A stretch of 64,000 nt of DNA from the NCBI RefSeq assembly GCF_023887685.1, contig NZ_JAMWMR010000006.1:248001-312000 (forward strand). The letters are read 5' to 3'. The DNA comes from Streptomyces macrolidinus (GTDB lineage Bacteria > Actinomycetota > Actinomycetes > Streptomycetales > Streptomycetaceae). The number at the start of each line of letters is the position of its first letter. Within the stretch, counting starts at the first letter, position 1. Both the position numbers and the translations under genes were made by a program. The notes beneath the pieces are model-generated. The model was not told the DNA's origin, searched no databases, and saw only the letters and a list, made by a program, of their open reading frames with translations. Shown here piece by piece: positions 11,264 through 19,279 of the stretch.

Positions 11264-12457
11264 GTGCGTACGCGTACCGTCCACTTCGCCGCGGCCCGCC
11301 GCACCCCCATCGGCAAACTGCGCGGCGCTCTGTCCTGCGTACGCCCCGACGACCTCGCCGCCACCGTCATCCGCGGTCTGGTCGCCGACGCGCCCGCCCT
11401 CGATCCGGCCCGCATCGACGACGTCTACTGGGGCGCCGCCAACCAAGCCGGTGAGGACAACCGCAACGTCGCGCGCATGGCCGCCCTCCTCGCCGGTCTG
11501 CCGGAGTCCGTACCGGGCGCCACCGTCAACCGGCTGTGCGCCTCGGGCCTGGAGGCGGTGACCCTGGCCGCCCGTACGATCGCCGCGGGCGAGGCCGACA
11601 TCGTGCTCGCCGGGGGCTCCGAGTCCATGAGCCGCGCCCCCTTCGTCCTGCCTCGCCCCGACGAGGCCCTGCCGCACCGCGTCGAGACCGCCGACACCCG
11701 CCTCGGCTGGCGGCTGGTCAACCCGGCGATGCGCGAGCTGCACGGCCTGCTGTCCATGGGGGAGACCGCCGAGGAGGTCGCCGGGCGGTACGGCGTCTCG
11801 CGTGAACGCCAGGACGACTTCGCGCTGCGCAGCCACCAGCGTGCCGCCGCCGCTCGCAAGGACGGCTGCTTCGACGCCGAACTCCTGCCGGTGAGCAGGC
11901 CGGACGGCATCGTGGTCGACGCCGACGAATGCGTCCGCGAGGACACGTCGGCCGAGAAGCTCGCCCGCCTCAAGCCGGTGTTCCGCGAGGGCGGCACCGT
12001 CACCGCGGGCAACGCCTCGCCCATGAACGACGGCGCGGCCGGGCTCCTGCTCGTGAGCGAGGAGGCGCTGAACGACCTGGGCCTCGAATCCCTCGGCCGG
12101 TACATCGCCGGGACCTCGGCCGGTGTCCACCCGGACGTGATGGGCATCGGCCCCGTCCCCGCCACCGAGAAGGCCCTGGCGCGCGCGGGCTGGACCATCG
12201 GCGATCTCCAGGAGGCCGAGTTCAACGAGGCGTTCGCCGCACAGGCCCTCGCCTGCGTCGACCGGCTCGGCATCGACCCGGAGCTGGTCAACCCGACCGG
12301 CGGCGCCATCGCCCTCGGCCATCCGCTCGGCTGCTCGGGCGCGCGCATCCTGACGACCCTGCTCCACCGCATGCGCCGTACGGGCGCGGCCCGTGGCCTT
12401 GCGACGATGTGCGTGGGCGTCGGGCAGGGCAGCGCGGTACTGGTCGAGCGGAACTGA
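11264..12457 (+). CDS. Thiolase (acetyl-CoA acetyltransferase / 3-oxoadipyl-CoA thiolase type)
   Basis: 397 residues. Catalyses thiolytic cleavage of a 3-ketoacyl-CoA or the reverse Claisen condensation. NRLCASGLEAV carries the acyl-accepting Cys (about residue 89). NEAFAAQ and GGAIALGHPLGCSGAR hold the active-site Asn and His, and CVGVGQG holds the second catalytic Cys near the C-terminus. Close relatives include PcaF of the beta-ketoadipate pathway and general acetyl-CoA acetyltransferases. No aromatic-catabolism genes are adjacent, so the substrate is open. GTG at 11264 is selected because TCAGGAG lies six bases upstream; the longer frame would include the preceding terminator region. A TATAGT box at 11210-11215 may be its -10 element. 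Confidence 0.9.
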   Translation: MRTRTVHFAAARRTPIGKLRGALSCVRPDDLAATVIRGLVADAPALDPARIDDVYWGAANQAGEDNRNVARMAALLAGLPESVPGATVNRLCASGLEAVTLAARTIAAGEADIVLAGGSESMSRAPFVLPRPDEALPHRVETADTRLGWRLVNPAMRELHGLLSMGETAEEVAGRYGVSRERQDDFALRSHQRAAAARKDGCFDAELLPVSRPDGIVVDADECVREDTSAEKLARLKPVFREGGTVTAGNASPMNDGAAGLLLVSEEALNDLGLESLGRYIAGTSAGVHPDVMGIGPVPATEKALARAGWTIGDLQEAEFNEAFAAQALACVDRLGIDPELVNPTGGAIALGHPLGCSGARILTTLLHRMRRTGAARGLATMCVGVGQGSAVLVERN

Positions 12458-12472
12458 CGGAGAACTGACGGA
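12451..12472. repeat. 11-bp tandem duplication across the thiolase stop codon
   Basis: GAACTGACGGA occurs twice head to tail (12451-12461 and 12462-12472). The first copy contains the thiolase TGA at 12455-12457. It looks like a recent slippage or duplication event with no effect on the protein. Confidence 0.8.
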
Positions 12473-12563
12473 GCGTCAACAGAATTGCAGGGCAAGGGTA
12501 TTGCGCGGCTGGTGAGACGGCTGCCACGGCGACGGATGCGTGACCGTAGCATCGACCCTTGCC

Positions 12564-13343
12564 ATGGACACGATGACACTCTGGACCATATCCCCGTGGG
12601 GCTTCGCCGCGCTGGCCGCCGCGGCGCTGCTCGTCGGCTTCTCCAAGACCGCCGTGAGCGGCGCCAACACGGTCAGCCTCGCGATCTTCGCCGCCGTCCT
12701 GCCCGCCCGCGCCTCGACCGGCGTCCTGCTGCCCGTGCTGATCGTCGGTGACGTCCTCGCGGTCCTCACCTACCGGCGGCACGCCCACTGGCCCACGCTG
12801 TGGCGCCTGTTCCCGGCCGTCGCTGTGGGTGTCGTCCTCGGCACCCTCTTCCTGGCCGGGGCCGACGACGCGGTCGTCCGCACCTCGATCGGCGCGATCC
12901 TGCTGCTGATGGCCTCCGTCACGCTGTGGCGCCGCCGACGCGCGGGCCAAGGCGAGGAACCCGGACCCGAAGCGGTGACCACGAGCGCCGGCCGGCTCAA
13001 GGCCCGCTCCTACGGCGTCCTCGGCGGCTTCACCACGATGGTCGCGAACGCGGGCGGCCCGGTGATGTCGATGTACCTCCTCTCCGCCGGGTTCCGCAAG
13101 CTGGGCTTCCTCGGCACCTCCGCGTTCTTCTTCCTCGTCGTCAACGTCTCCAAGGTGCCCTTCAGCGTGGGGCTGGGCCTGATCGACGGCCGGTCGCTGC
13201 TGCTGGATGCGGCGCTCGCGCTGTTCGTGGTGCCCGGGGCGTTCCTCGGCAAGTGGGCGGTGAAGTGGATCAACCAGCGCCTGTTCGAGGCGCTGGTGAT
13301 CGTGGCGACAGTGGTCGGCGGCGTCCAACTGCTGCTGCGTTGA
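12564..13343 (+). CDS. TauE/SafE-family membrane permease
   Basis: 259 residues with about eight predicted helices, typical of the TauE/SafE family of anion permeases, some of which export sulfite or sulfoacetate. The first helix region reads LAAAALLVGFSKTAVSGANTVS, with the conserved GFSKT segment. The second half repeats the pattern with GGFTTMVANAGGPVMSMYLL. The start is placed at the ATG of MDTMTLW (12564). An in-frame GTG eight codons upstream is possible, and neither has a strong ribosome site. It converges on the HAD phosphatase gene. The transported substrate cannot be deduced. Confidence 0.85.
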   Translation: MDTMTLWTISPWGFAALAAAALLVGFSKTAVSGANTVSLAIFAAVLPARASTGVLLPVLIVGDVLAVLTYRRHAHWPTLWRLFPAVAVGVVLGTLFLAGADDAVVRTSIGAILLLMASVTLWRRRRAGQGEEPGPEAVTTSAGRLKARSYGVLGGFTTMVANAGGPVMSMYLLSAGFRKLGFLGTSAFFFLVVNVSKVPFSVGLGLIDGRSLLLDAALALFVVPGAFLGKWAVKWINQRLFEALVIVATVVGGVQLLLR

Positions 13344-13357
13344 GGGTGGTTGCGGCA

Positions 13358-14134
13358 CTACCGGAGCAGCGCGGGCAGATCCGCGAAGGAGTCGAGGACG
13401 TGGTCGGGCTCGCCGCTCGCGGCCCGGTGGACCTCCGGCAGATACTTGCCGGTCCTGACGAGCACCCCGGTGAGACCGACGCGCTGCGCCGCGAGGACAT
13501 CGGACTCGATGTCGTCGCCGACCATCAACGCCTGGTCGGCACGGACTCCGAGATGGGCCAGCGCCGCCTCGAAGAACGCGGGCGACGGCTTGCCCGTGAT
13601 CTCCGCCCGCGTGCCCGCGGCCTTCTCCAGCCCGAGCAGGAACGCACCCGTGTCGAGTCGCAGCCCGCGGTCGGTGCGCCAGTACAGATTGCGATGCATG
13701 GCCACCAGGCGGGCACCCTGGCGGAGTTGACCGAAGACGCGGTCGAGCGCGGCGTAGCCGAACTCGGGGCCCGCGCCGCCGACGATCACGACCTCCGGGA
13801 CGGTGTCCCCCTCGACGAGCCGGACCCCGGCGAGATCCTCCCGGATGTCACCGCTGTTGAGCAGCGAGCACCGCGCGCCCGGACAGCGGTCGGCGAGGTA
13901 CGCGGCGGTGACCGCGGGCGCGGTGAGGATGTCCTCGGCGGCTACCGGGAATCCGGCCGCCGAGAGCGTCGCGGCGATCGAATCGCGCGTACGGGACGTC
14001 GTGTTGGTGAGCAGGACGACGGGAAGCCCCCGGTCGCGGATCTCCCACAGCGCCTCGACCGCGCCCGGCAGTGGCTGCCACGAGACCGTGAGGACACCGT
14101 CGATGTCGATGAGCACGGCACGCACTGAGTCCAT
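13358..14134 (-). CDS. HAD-superfamily class IIA phosphatase
   Basis: 258 residues. The nucleophile motif DIDGVL (about residues 9-14), LLTNTTS, EITGKPSPAFFE with the conserved Lys and GDDIESDVLAA with metal-binding Asp residues are in the expected order for a subfamily IIA HAD hydrolase (NagD, phosphoglycolate or p-nitrophenyl phosphatase type, related to eukaryotic LHPP). The large C2 cap between LTNTT and GKPS is present. It probably dephosphorylates a small phosphorylated metabolite. The gene is divergent from cobK with 74 bases between them. Confidence 0.87.
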   Translation of the reverse strand: MDSVRAVLIDIDGVLTVSWQPLPGAVEALWEIRDRGLPVVLLTNTTSRTRDSIAATLSAAGFPVAAEDILTAPAVTAAYLADRCPGARCSLLNSGDIREDLAGVRLVEGDTVPEVVIVGGAGPEFGYAALDRVFGQLRQGARLVAMHRNLYWRTDRGLRLDTGAFLLGLEKAAGTRAEITGKPSPAFFEAALAHLGVRADQALMVGDDIESDVLAAQRVGLTGVLVRTGKYLPEVHRAASGEPDHVLDSFADLPALLR

Positions 14135-14208
14135 GCCGGGACCCTGACGAGCGCGGTGGGCCCACGGGCCGTGCCGCGCGCACCCAGGACACCCGTACGC
14201 TCGACGTC

Positions 14209-14955
14209 ATGCCCTCGCACGTCCTGATCCTCGGCGGTACCACCGAGGCACGCGAACTCGCCGCCCGGCTCGCGTCCCGCGCCGGTGTGCGCGTTACCAC
14301 GTCCCTGGCGGGGCGGGTCTCCCGGCCGGGGCCTGTCGACGGGGACGTACGCGTCGGGGGGTTCGGCGGGGCGGAGGGGCTGGCCGCCTGGCTGCGCGCG
14401 CACCGCGTGGACGCGATGGTCGACGCCACGCACCCGTTCGCCGCCCGCATCACGGCGAACGCGGCCCGTGCCGCCGCGCTCACCGGAGTGCCCGCCGTCG
14501 TCCTGCGCAGGCCCGGTTGGCACGCGGGCAGCGGGGACCGCTGGCACGAGGCGGCCTCGCTCGCCGAAGCCGCTGATCTGCTGCCGAGGCTCGGCCGCCG
14601 TGTCTTCCTCACCACCGGCCGCCTGGAGATCGCGGCCTTCGCTCACCTCGCGGACCTCCACTTCGTCGTACGGTCCGTGGAACCGCCCGAGCCCCCCGTG
14701 CCGCCGGACACGCGGACACTCGCGGCCCGCGGGCCCTTCACGGTCGAGGGAGAGACGGCTCTGCTGCGCGCGCACCGTATCGACGTGCTCGTGACGAAGG
14801 ACAGCGGTGGCGCGGCGACGGCGGCCAAACTCACGGCCGCGCGGGAACTCGAACTGCCCGTGGTCGTCGTACGCCGCCCGCCGCTGCCCGAGGGTGTGAC
14901 CACGGTGCCGGACGTGACCAGGGCACTGGCCCGGCTGGGGCTCGCCCCCGAATGA
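14209..14955 (+). CDS. cobK: Precorrin-6A/cobalt-precorrin-6A reductase
   Basis: 248 residues. Reduces the macrocycle of precorrin-6A with NADPH in corrin-ring synthesis for vitamin B12. The N-terminus VLILGGTTEARELAARL is the family's Rossmann-like nucleotide motif. ATHPFAARITANAA, VFLTTGRLE and VTKDSGG, which includes the conserved Lys, follow in order. It converges on cobF with only three bases between stop codons. Pairing of cobK with cobF is consistent with the aerobic route, but no other cob genes are in the window. Confidence 0.93.
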   Translation: MPSHVLILGGTTEARELAARLASRAGVRVTTSLAGRVSRPGPVDGDVRVGGFGGAEGLAAWLRAHRVDAMVDATHPFAARITANAARAAALTGVPAVVLRRPGWHAGSGDRWHEAASLAEAADLLPRLGRRVFLTTGRLEIAAFAHLADLHFVVRSVEPPEPPVPPDTRTLAARGPFTVEGETALLRAHRIDVLVTKDSGGAATAAKLTAARELELPVVVVRRPPLPEGVTTVPDVTRALARLGLAPE

Positions 14956-14958
14956 CCG

Positions 14959-15747
14959 CTACTCGGCCGCTTCGCCCCCACCCCGCGGATGCCTGCGCAG
15001 CAGATAGGTGTCCATGATCCAGCCCTTGCGCTCCCGGGCCTCCGCCCGCAGCCGCCCGATGCGCTCGGCGGTCTCGGAGAGGGGCCCGGAGACGAGTATC
15101 TCGTCGGGAGTGCCGATGTAGGCGCCCCAGTAGATGTCGATGTCCTGGTCCGCGTACTGCCGGAAGGCCTGGTGGGCGTCGAGCATCACGACCACGTCGT
15201 CCACCCCGTCCGGGAAGCTCTCGGTGAGCCGGCGGCCCGTGGTGATCTGGACGGGCCGGGCCACCCGGTTGAGCCCCGTACGGTGCTTCGCGACGAGCGC
15301 CGAGACACTGCTGATGCCGGGCACGACGTCGTACGAGAACGTCACCGCGCCCCGGTCCAGTACCTCCTCCAGGATGCCGAGCGTGCTGTCGTACAGCGCG
15401 GGGTCGCCCCACACCAGGAACGCGCCGCTCTCGTCCTCGCCCAGCTCCTCGGCGATCAGCCGCTCGTAGAGCGCGGCGCGCGCCGAACGCCAGTCGCCGA
15501 CGGCGGGGGAGTAGGCCGCCCCGCCCGCGGTCCGGTCGCGCTCCGGGTCACGCGCCTCGACCAGGCGGTACGCCCCCTCCGGCCGGTGCGCCTCGAGAAG
15601 GTCGTGGCGCAGCCGGGTGAGGTCCGACTTCACCTCGCCCTTGTCGAGCACGAAGAACACGTCCGTCCTCCGGAGCGCCTTGACCGCTTGCAGGGTGAGC
15701 TGATCGGGGTCGCCCGCCCCGATGCCGATGACATGGATCTTCCGCAC
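14959..15747 (-). CDS. cobF: Precorrin-6A synthase (deacetylating)
   Basis: 262 residues. SAM-dependent C-1 methyltransferase that also removes the acetyl group from precorrin-5, giving precorrin-6A in aerobic B12 synthesis. KIHVIGIGAGDPDQLTLQ is the N-terminal glycine-rich motif of the corrin methyltransferase (CbiE/CobF-like) fold. SGAFLVWGDPALYDST and VVPGISSVSALVAKH are conserved SAM-site segments. Start is GTG at 15747, so that the protein begins just before the first strand. GTG codons at 15771 and 15777 would add eight to ten residues and cannot be excluded. Paired tail to tail with cobK. Confidence 0.92.
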   Translation of the reverse strand: MRKIHVIGIGAGDPDQLTLQAVKALRRTDVFFVLDKGEVKSDLTRLRHDLLEAHRPEGAYRLVEARDPERDRTAGGAAYSPAVGDWRSARAALYERLIAEELGEDESGAFLVWGDPALYDSTLGILEEVLDRGAVTFSYDVVPGISSVSALVAKHRTGLNRVARPVQITTGRRLTESFPDGVDDVVVMLDAHQAFRQYADQDIDIYWGAYIGTPDEILVSGPLSETAERIGRLRAEARERKGWIMDTYLLRRHPRGGGEAAE

Positions 15748-15792
15748 GGCACCGAGTCTGCCGTACGCCACTGACACTCCACACCACGCCCC

Positions 15793-16308
15793 CTATGACG
15801 ACTCCCCGCGCAGCCGGGGCGAGCAGGCCCGCGCGTCCACGGCGACCGAACCCCGCTCCACGACCGAGGCCAGTTCACGGGCCCAGCCGACCAGAGCGCC
15901 GGTGTCCATGCCGTACGGCATGCTCCGTCCCGTCTCGGCCACCCACCCCTCGACGGCCCCGGCTCCCCGGCGCAGCAGCCGGGCGCCGCCGGTCGCGTTG
16001 CCCCGGGCCGCATGCGTGAGACCGACCGCGAGCTGGGCGAGCCCCCGCCACAGCGCACACTCCTCGTCGGGCCCCGACTTCCAGGCGTCCTCGAAGACCT
16101 CGTGCGCGTGGAACGGCTTCCCGGCGGCGAGCAGCGCCTGAGCCTCGGCGACGGTGTCCTCCGGGGTGCGCACGACCCCCTCCGGCTGACGCGCCACTCC
16201 CTGGGCCCCGTAGGGCAACGGCCGCCCCAGCCCGTCCCTCGGCCGCGCGTTACGGGCCCGTCCTTCCCTGTCCCGGTCGCGCCCCCGCCCACCCACTGCG
16301 TCGCTCAT
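15793..16308 (-). CDS. DUF309-domain protein
   Basis: 171 residues, with a disordered Arg-rich N-terminus (MSDAVGGRGRDRDREG) and a C-terminal alpha-helical DUF309 domain marked by FHAHEVFEDAWK near the middle. Family members are small helical-bundle proteins, some resembling ferritin-like or PPE-type helices, with no established activity. The ATG of MSDAVGG has a GGGG stretch just upstream; an upstream in-frame ATG would add 13 residues. It is co-oriented with cobF, about 45 bases upstream, so the two could share a transcript. Confidence 0.82.
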   Translation of the reverse strand: MSDAVGGRGRDRDREGRARNARPRDGLGRPLPYGAQGVARQPEGVVRTPEDTVAEAQALLAAGKPFHAHEVFEDAWKSGPDEECALWRGLAQLAVGLTHAARGNATGGARLLRRGAGAVEGWVAETGRSMPYGMDTGALVGWARELASVVERGSVAVDARACSPRLRGESS

Positions 16309-16406
16309 ACCCCGATTCTCTCGCGCCTCCGGCCCCCTGCGAGGCACTCCCCGCAGTGCGGTAAAGTTCTGTTCACGCGATCACGCGGGTCACCGCGAGA
16401 ACGCAC

Positions 16407-16480
<74 letters not shown>

Positions 16481-16502
16481 CTCGGAAGAGTCGCAGGTCA
16501 GG

Positions 16503-16530
16503 GGCCGTATCGGAGGTATCCGACACGGCC
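16503..16530 (+). terminator. Hairpin terminator downstream of tRNA-Pro
   Basis: GGCCGTATCGGA pairs with TCCGACACGGCC across a four-base loop (one G-U pair), followed by CTTTG. It lies 22 bases after the tRNA. Confidence 0.75.
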
Positions 16531-16547
16531 CTTTGATCATGTTTGGG

Positions 16548-16700
16548 GACCAGGCGGATCTCCTCGACGATGGGTACCTTGCGGGGCCGCTTACCCTTGG
16601 TGCCCTTGGCGGTCAGCCCGCCGGGGGCGGGAGTGGTCTGTGGTCGGACGGTCCAGATCCACTGGCTGGTGTCGATGTCCTCCGACGCGGCGGCCGAGCC
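16548..16700 (-). pseudogene. Probable tyrosine-recombinase (integrase) fragment
   Basis: On the minus strand an 87-codon frame contains EDIDTSQWIWTVRPQ and KGTKGKRPRKVPIVEEIR. This resembles the start of the catalytic domain of phage and integrative-element tyrosine integrases, where a KGTKxxxxRxVP strand is typical. The Arg/His/Tyr catalytic part is absent and the frame runs on through the terminator into the tRNA. Position beside a tRNA 3' end is where an integrase gene of an actinomycete integrative element would sit. I read it as the scar of a lost element. Assignment rests on about 50 residues. Confidence 0.5.
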
Positions 16701-17065
16701 GCAGTCCATGCCGCCCGCTCACCGCGGGGAAGCCCAGTCCGGAACAGCCGCACAAGCAAACGTGGAACGGACTCGGGCGTGATCAGCCAGGCCTCTTCTC
16801 CATGGCCTGGCTGATGGTCCACCGGGAAGCGTGACGGCACCTGGTCCGTGAGCGTCTTCGGGGCCGCGGCGGCGACCCAGGTGAGTGGGAGCGCGCCATC
16901 GGCACCTGGGATCTCGCGTGTTGTGGAACGGGACAGCCCTCAGGCCGGTACCAGGTCCCGTTGCCATGCTGCGAACACCCCTCCCTGGCAGAACGGTTCT
17001 GACTCCCGGCTCACGGCAGATGCCCTGCTCGCCGCCCACCCCTGTAATCAACTCCGTTTGCTTCA
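16701..17065. other. Non-coding stretch of about 365 bp
   Basis: Lies between the probable integrase fragment and the LPMO promoter. Several frames are open but have poor codon bias and no ribosome sites. Parts may be further decayed sequence from the lost element. Nothing else is recognisable. Confidence 0.4.
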
Positions 17066-17093
17066 TTGACATTTCACTCAGAAGACGTACGTT
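17066..17093 (+). promoter_or_regulatory. Promoter of the LPMO gene
   Basis: TTGACA at 17066-17071 and TACGTT at 17088-17093 are separated by 16 bases. The CebR-type palindrome begins at the last base of the -10 box and covers the probable start site, so repressor binding would block transcription. Confidence 0.6.
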
Positions 17094-17106
17094 GGGAGCG
17101 CTCCCA
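17093..17106. promoter_or_regulatory. CebR-type operator, perfect palindrome
   Basis: TGGGAGCGCTCCCA is a perfect 14-bp palindrome and matches the known binding consensus of CebR, the LacI-family repressor released by cellobiose or cellotriose in streptomycetes. It lies 35 bases before the LPMO start codon, overlapping the promoter. Confidence 0.85.
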
Positions 17107-17140
17107 TGGCAGCCTTGCAACTGGAAGGAGTTCCCCCCGC

Positions 17141-17815
17141 ATGCGCAAACAGACTCCGTTGACCGGGCGTTCGCGGTCGTCCCTCCGCCGGCCTCTCCAG
17201 GCGCTCGTCATGATGTTCGCCGTGGTTGTCGGCGCACTGACCTGGTCGGCCCCCGCTCAGGCTCACGGCACCATCGTCAACCCCGCCTCCCGCGCGTACC
17301 ACTGCTGGCAGACGTGGGGCAACGACCACACGAACCCGGCCATGCAGACCGAAGACCCCATGTGTTGGCAGGCCTTCCAGGCCAACCCCGACACCATGTG
17401 GAACTGGATGAGCGCGCTCCGCGACGGCCTCGGTGGCCAGTTCGAGGCGAAGACCCCCGACGGGACGCTCTGCAGCAACAACCTCTCGAGGAACGACAGC
17501 CTGAACAAGCCCGGGGAGTGGAAGACCACCACCGTCGGCAACAACTTCTCGGTCCAACTGCACGACCAGGCTTCCCACGGTGCCGACTACTTCAAGGTCT
17601 ACGTGAGCAAGCAGGGCTTCAACCCCAAGACCCAGAGCCTGGGCTGGGGCAACCTCGACTTCATCACGCAGACCGGCAGCTACGCCCCGGCGCAGGACAT
17701 CACGTTCCCCATCCAGACCTCCGGCTACTCCGGACACCACATCCTGTTCGTGATCTGGCAGGCCTCGCACCTCGACCAGGCCTACATGTGGTGCAGCGAC
17801 CTGAACTTCGGCTGA
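17141..17815 (+). CDS. Secreted lytic polysaccharide monooxygenase, AA10 family
   Basis: 224 residues. Copper-dependent oxidase that cleaves chitin or cellulose chains outside the cell. The signal peptide runs to APAQA, and cleavage leaves His42 as the mature N-terminus (HGTIVNPASR), which forms the histidine brace with His146 in DQASHGADYF. Cys pairs (HCWQ, MCWQ, LCSNN, WCSD) fit the disulfides of small AA10 enzymes. It is a single catalytic domain of about 183 residues with no carbohydrate-binding module. ATG at 17141 has GGAAGGAG about ten bases upstream. The upstream TTG-initiated frame would start inside the promoter and is rejected. The CebR operator suggests induction by cello-oligosaccharides, hence a role on cellulose, though many small AA10 enzymes act on chitin. 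Confidence 0.92.
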   Translation: MRKQTPLTGRSRSSLRRPLQALVMMFAVVVGALTWSAPAQAHGTIVNPASRAYHCWQTWGNDHTNPAMQTEDPMCWQAFQANPDTMWNWMSALRDGLGGQFEAKTPDGTLCSNNLSRNDSLNKPGEWKTTTVGNNFSVQLHDQASHGADYFKVYVSKQGFNPKTQSLGWGNLDFITQTGSYAPAQDITFPIQTSGYSGHHILFVIWQASHLDQAYMWCSDLNFG

Positions 17816-18183
17816 GCCGGGGAGCGCCGTACACAACACCGGCATCTGCCAGGCGCCGGTAACCCGCCGCCCGACCGACCGAGCTCCGTCGGGGCAGGGG
17901 ACCCATGCGGTCACCCTGCCCCCACGGGGCTACCTGCGTTCCTGGCCAGGGCCTTTCTTATGGATCAGCGGGCCGCGCAGGTGCTCTCGGACAGCTCTCG
18001 ACGAGTAGGCTCCGGTCCGCCAGGACTGCAAGACAACCACCGCAACGACTACCGCCCACGCGAGTGGGACACCCGCGCCGGGACTGTCGAACTCGCTATA
18101 GAACACCACCACTTCGGCGGACGTGACCGGTCATCAGAGAATCGGCTGGTTCGCCGTCGCGGTAGTTGGGATGATGTCTGGTG
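17816..18183. other. Intergenic region of about 370 bp
   Basis: Contains a weak hairpin just after the LPMO gene (ACCGGC and GCCGGT, about 17846-17868), a possible terminator, and a 10-bp palindrome TGACCGGTCA at 18124-18133 that could be an operator for the downstream ADP-ribosylglycohydrolase gene. No coding sequence was recognised. Confidence 0.35.
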
Positions 18184-19266
18184 ATGACCGATCAGCCTCC
18201 TACCTCAGCCTCCGTTCCTCTCTTCGACCACCGTTCCGCCGCGCGTGACTCACTTCTTGGATTGGCCGTCGGTGATGCGTTCGGCGCGCAGTTCTTCGTT
18301 CCCGAGAACCGGTCCGCTCTGGACGAGCGCCGGCTGCCGCCCGGTCCGTGGCCGTGGACGGACGACACCGAGATGGCCTGTTCGGTGTTCGACGGGCTGC
18401 GGCTGCGGGGCAGGGTGGACCAGTGGGAGCTGGCGCATTCTTTCGCACGGCGGCATGACTTCGATCGCGGGTACGGTCCGGCGATGAACCGGCTCCTTCG
18501 GCAGATCCGCGAGGGCGGTTCGTGGCGGGATCTCGCGGCCGGGCTGTTCGACGGGCAAGGATCCTTCGGTAACGGCTCGGCGATGCGGGTGGCGCCGTTG
18601 GGGGCCTGGGTTGCCGTGGATTTGGAGGAGGTCGCTTGGCAGGCGGCGCGTTCGGCCGAGGTCACGCACACTCACCCGGAGGCTGTGGCGGGCGCGGTGG
18701 CCGTCGCGGTTGCGGCCGCCTGCGCCGTACGCAGTCGTGGCCGCCGCATAACGCCACAGGAGTTGTTGCAGCCGGCCGTGGAGCTGACTCCGGCGGGGAA
18801 GGTCCGCGACGGTGTGGCCGAGGCGCTTGACCTTGCCGGTCAGCCGCATGTGGAGCTGGCCGCCCACCGGCTGGGCAACGGGCGTCACGTCAGCGCGGTG
18901 GACACGGTGCCGTTCACGCTCTGGTGCGTGGCAAGACACCTCGACGACTTCGAGGCCGCGCTGTGGGCAACTGCCTCGGCGGGCGGGGACGTCGACACCA
19001 CGTGCGCGATCGTGGGTGGAATCCTGGCATCTCGCTTGGGTGTTCCCGGCATCCCCAAGACCTGGTACGACACGGTGGAACCGCTGCCGGGGTGGCTGGA
19101 AGTGGATCGGCTCGGCGACGACGCGAGCCGGGCGGACTTTCCCCGGACGGTACCGATCAAGCGCCCCAAGCCGATCCGGGCTCCCGACCTGGTGTGGACA
19201 CCCGGCGAGTGGCAGCGTATCTGCCACGGTGTCCAGGCCCAGGCCATGGAAGAGAAGGGGCCCTGA
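18184..19266 (+). CDS. ADP-ribosylglycohydrolase-family protein
   Basis: 360 residues of the DraG/ARH fold, a di-magnesium hydrolase family that removes ADP-ribose from proteins or small molecules. LLGLAVGDAFGAQF near the N-terminus, WTDDTEMA with metal-binding Asp/Thr, and SAGGDVDTTCAIVGGILA with the second metal-binding Asp pair are all present, so the protein should be active. The start is ATG at 18184; the GTG immediately upstream is also possible. The gene converges on a family 2 glycosyltransferase 13 bases away. No ADP-ribosyltransferase toxin is visible nearby, so the target is unknown. Confidence 0.88.
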   Translation: MTDQPPTSASVPLFDHRSAARDSLLGLAVGDAFGAQFFVPENRSALDERRLPPGPWPWTDDTEMACSVFDGLRLRGRVDQWELAHSFARRHDFDRGYGPAMNRLLRQIREGGSWRDLAAGLFDGQGSFGNGSAMRVAPLGAWVAVDLEEVAWQAARSAEVTHTHPEAVAGAVAVAVAAACAVRSRGRRITPQELLQPAVELTPAGKVRDGVAEALDLAGQPHVELAAHRLGNGRHVSAVDTVPFTLWCVARHLDDFEAALWATASAGGDVDTTCAIVGGILASRLGVPGIPKTWYDTVEPLPGWLEVDRLGDDASRADFPRTVPIKRPKPIRAPDLVWTPGEWQRICHGVQAQAMEEKGP

Positions 19267-19279
19267 GGCGTTGACGGCA

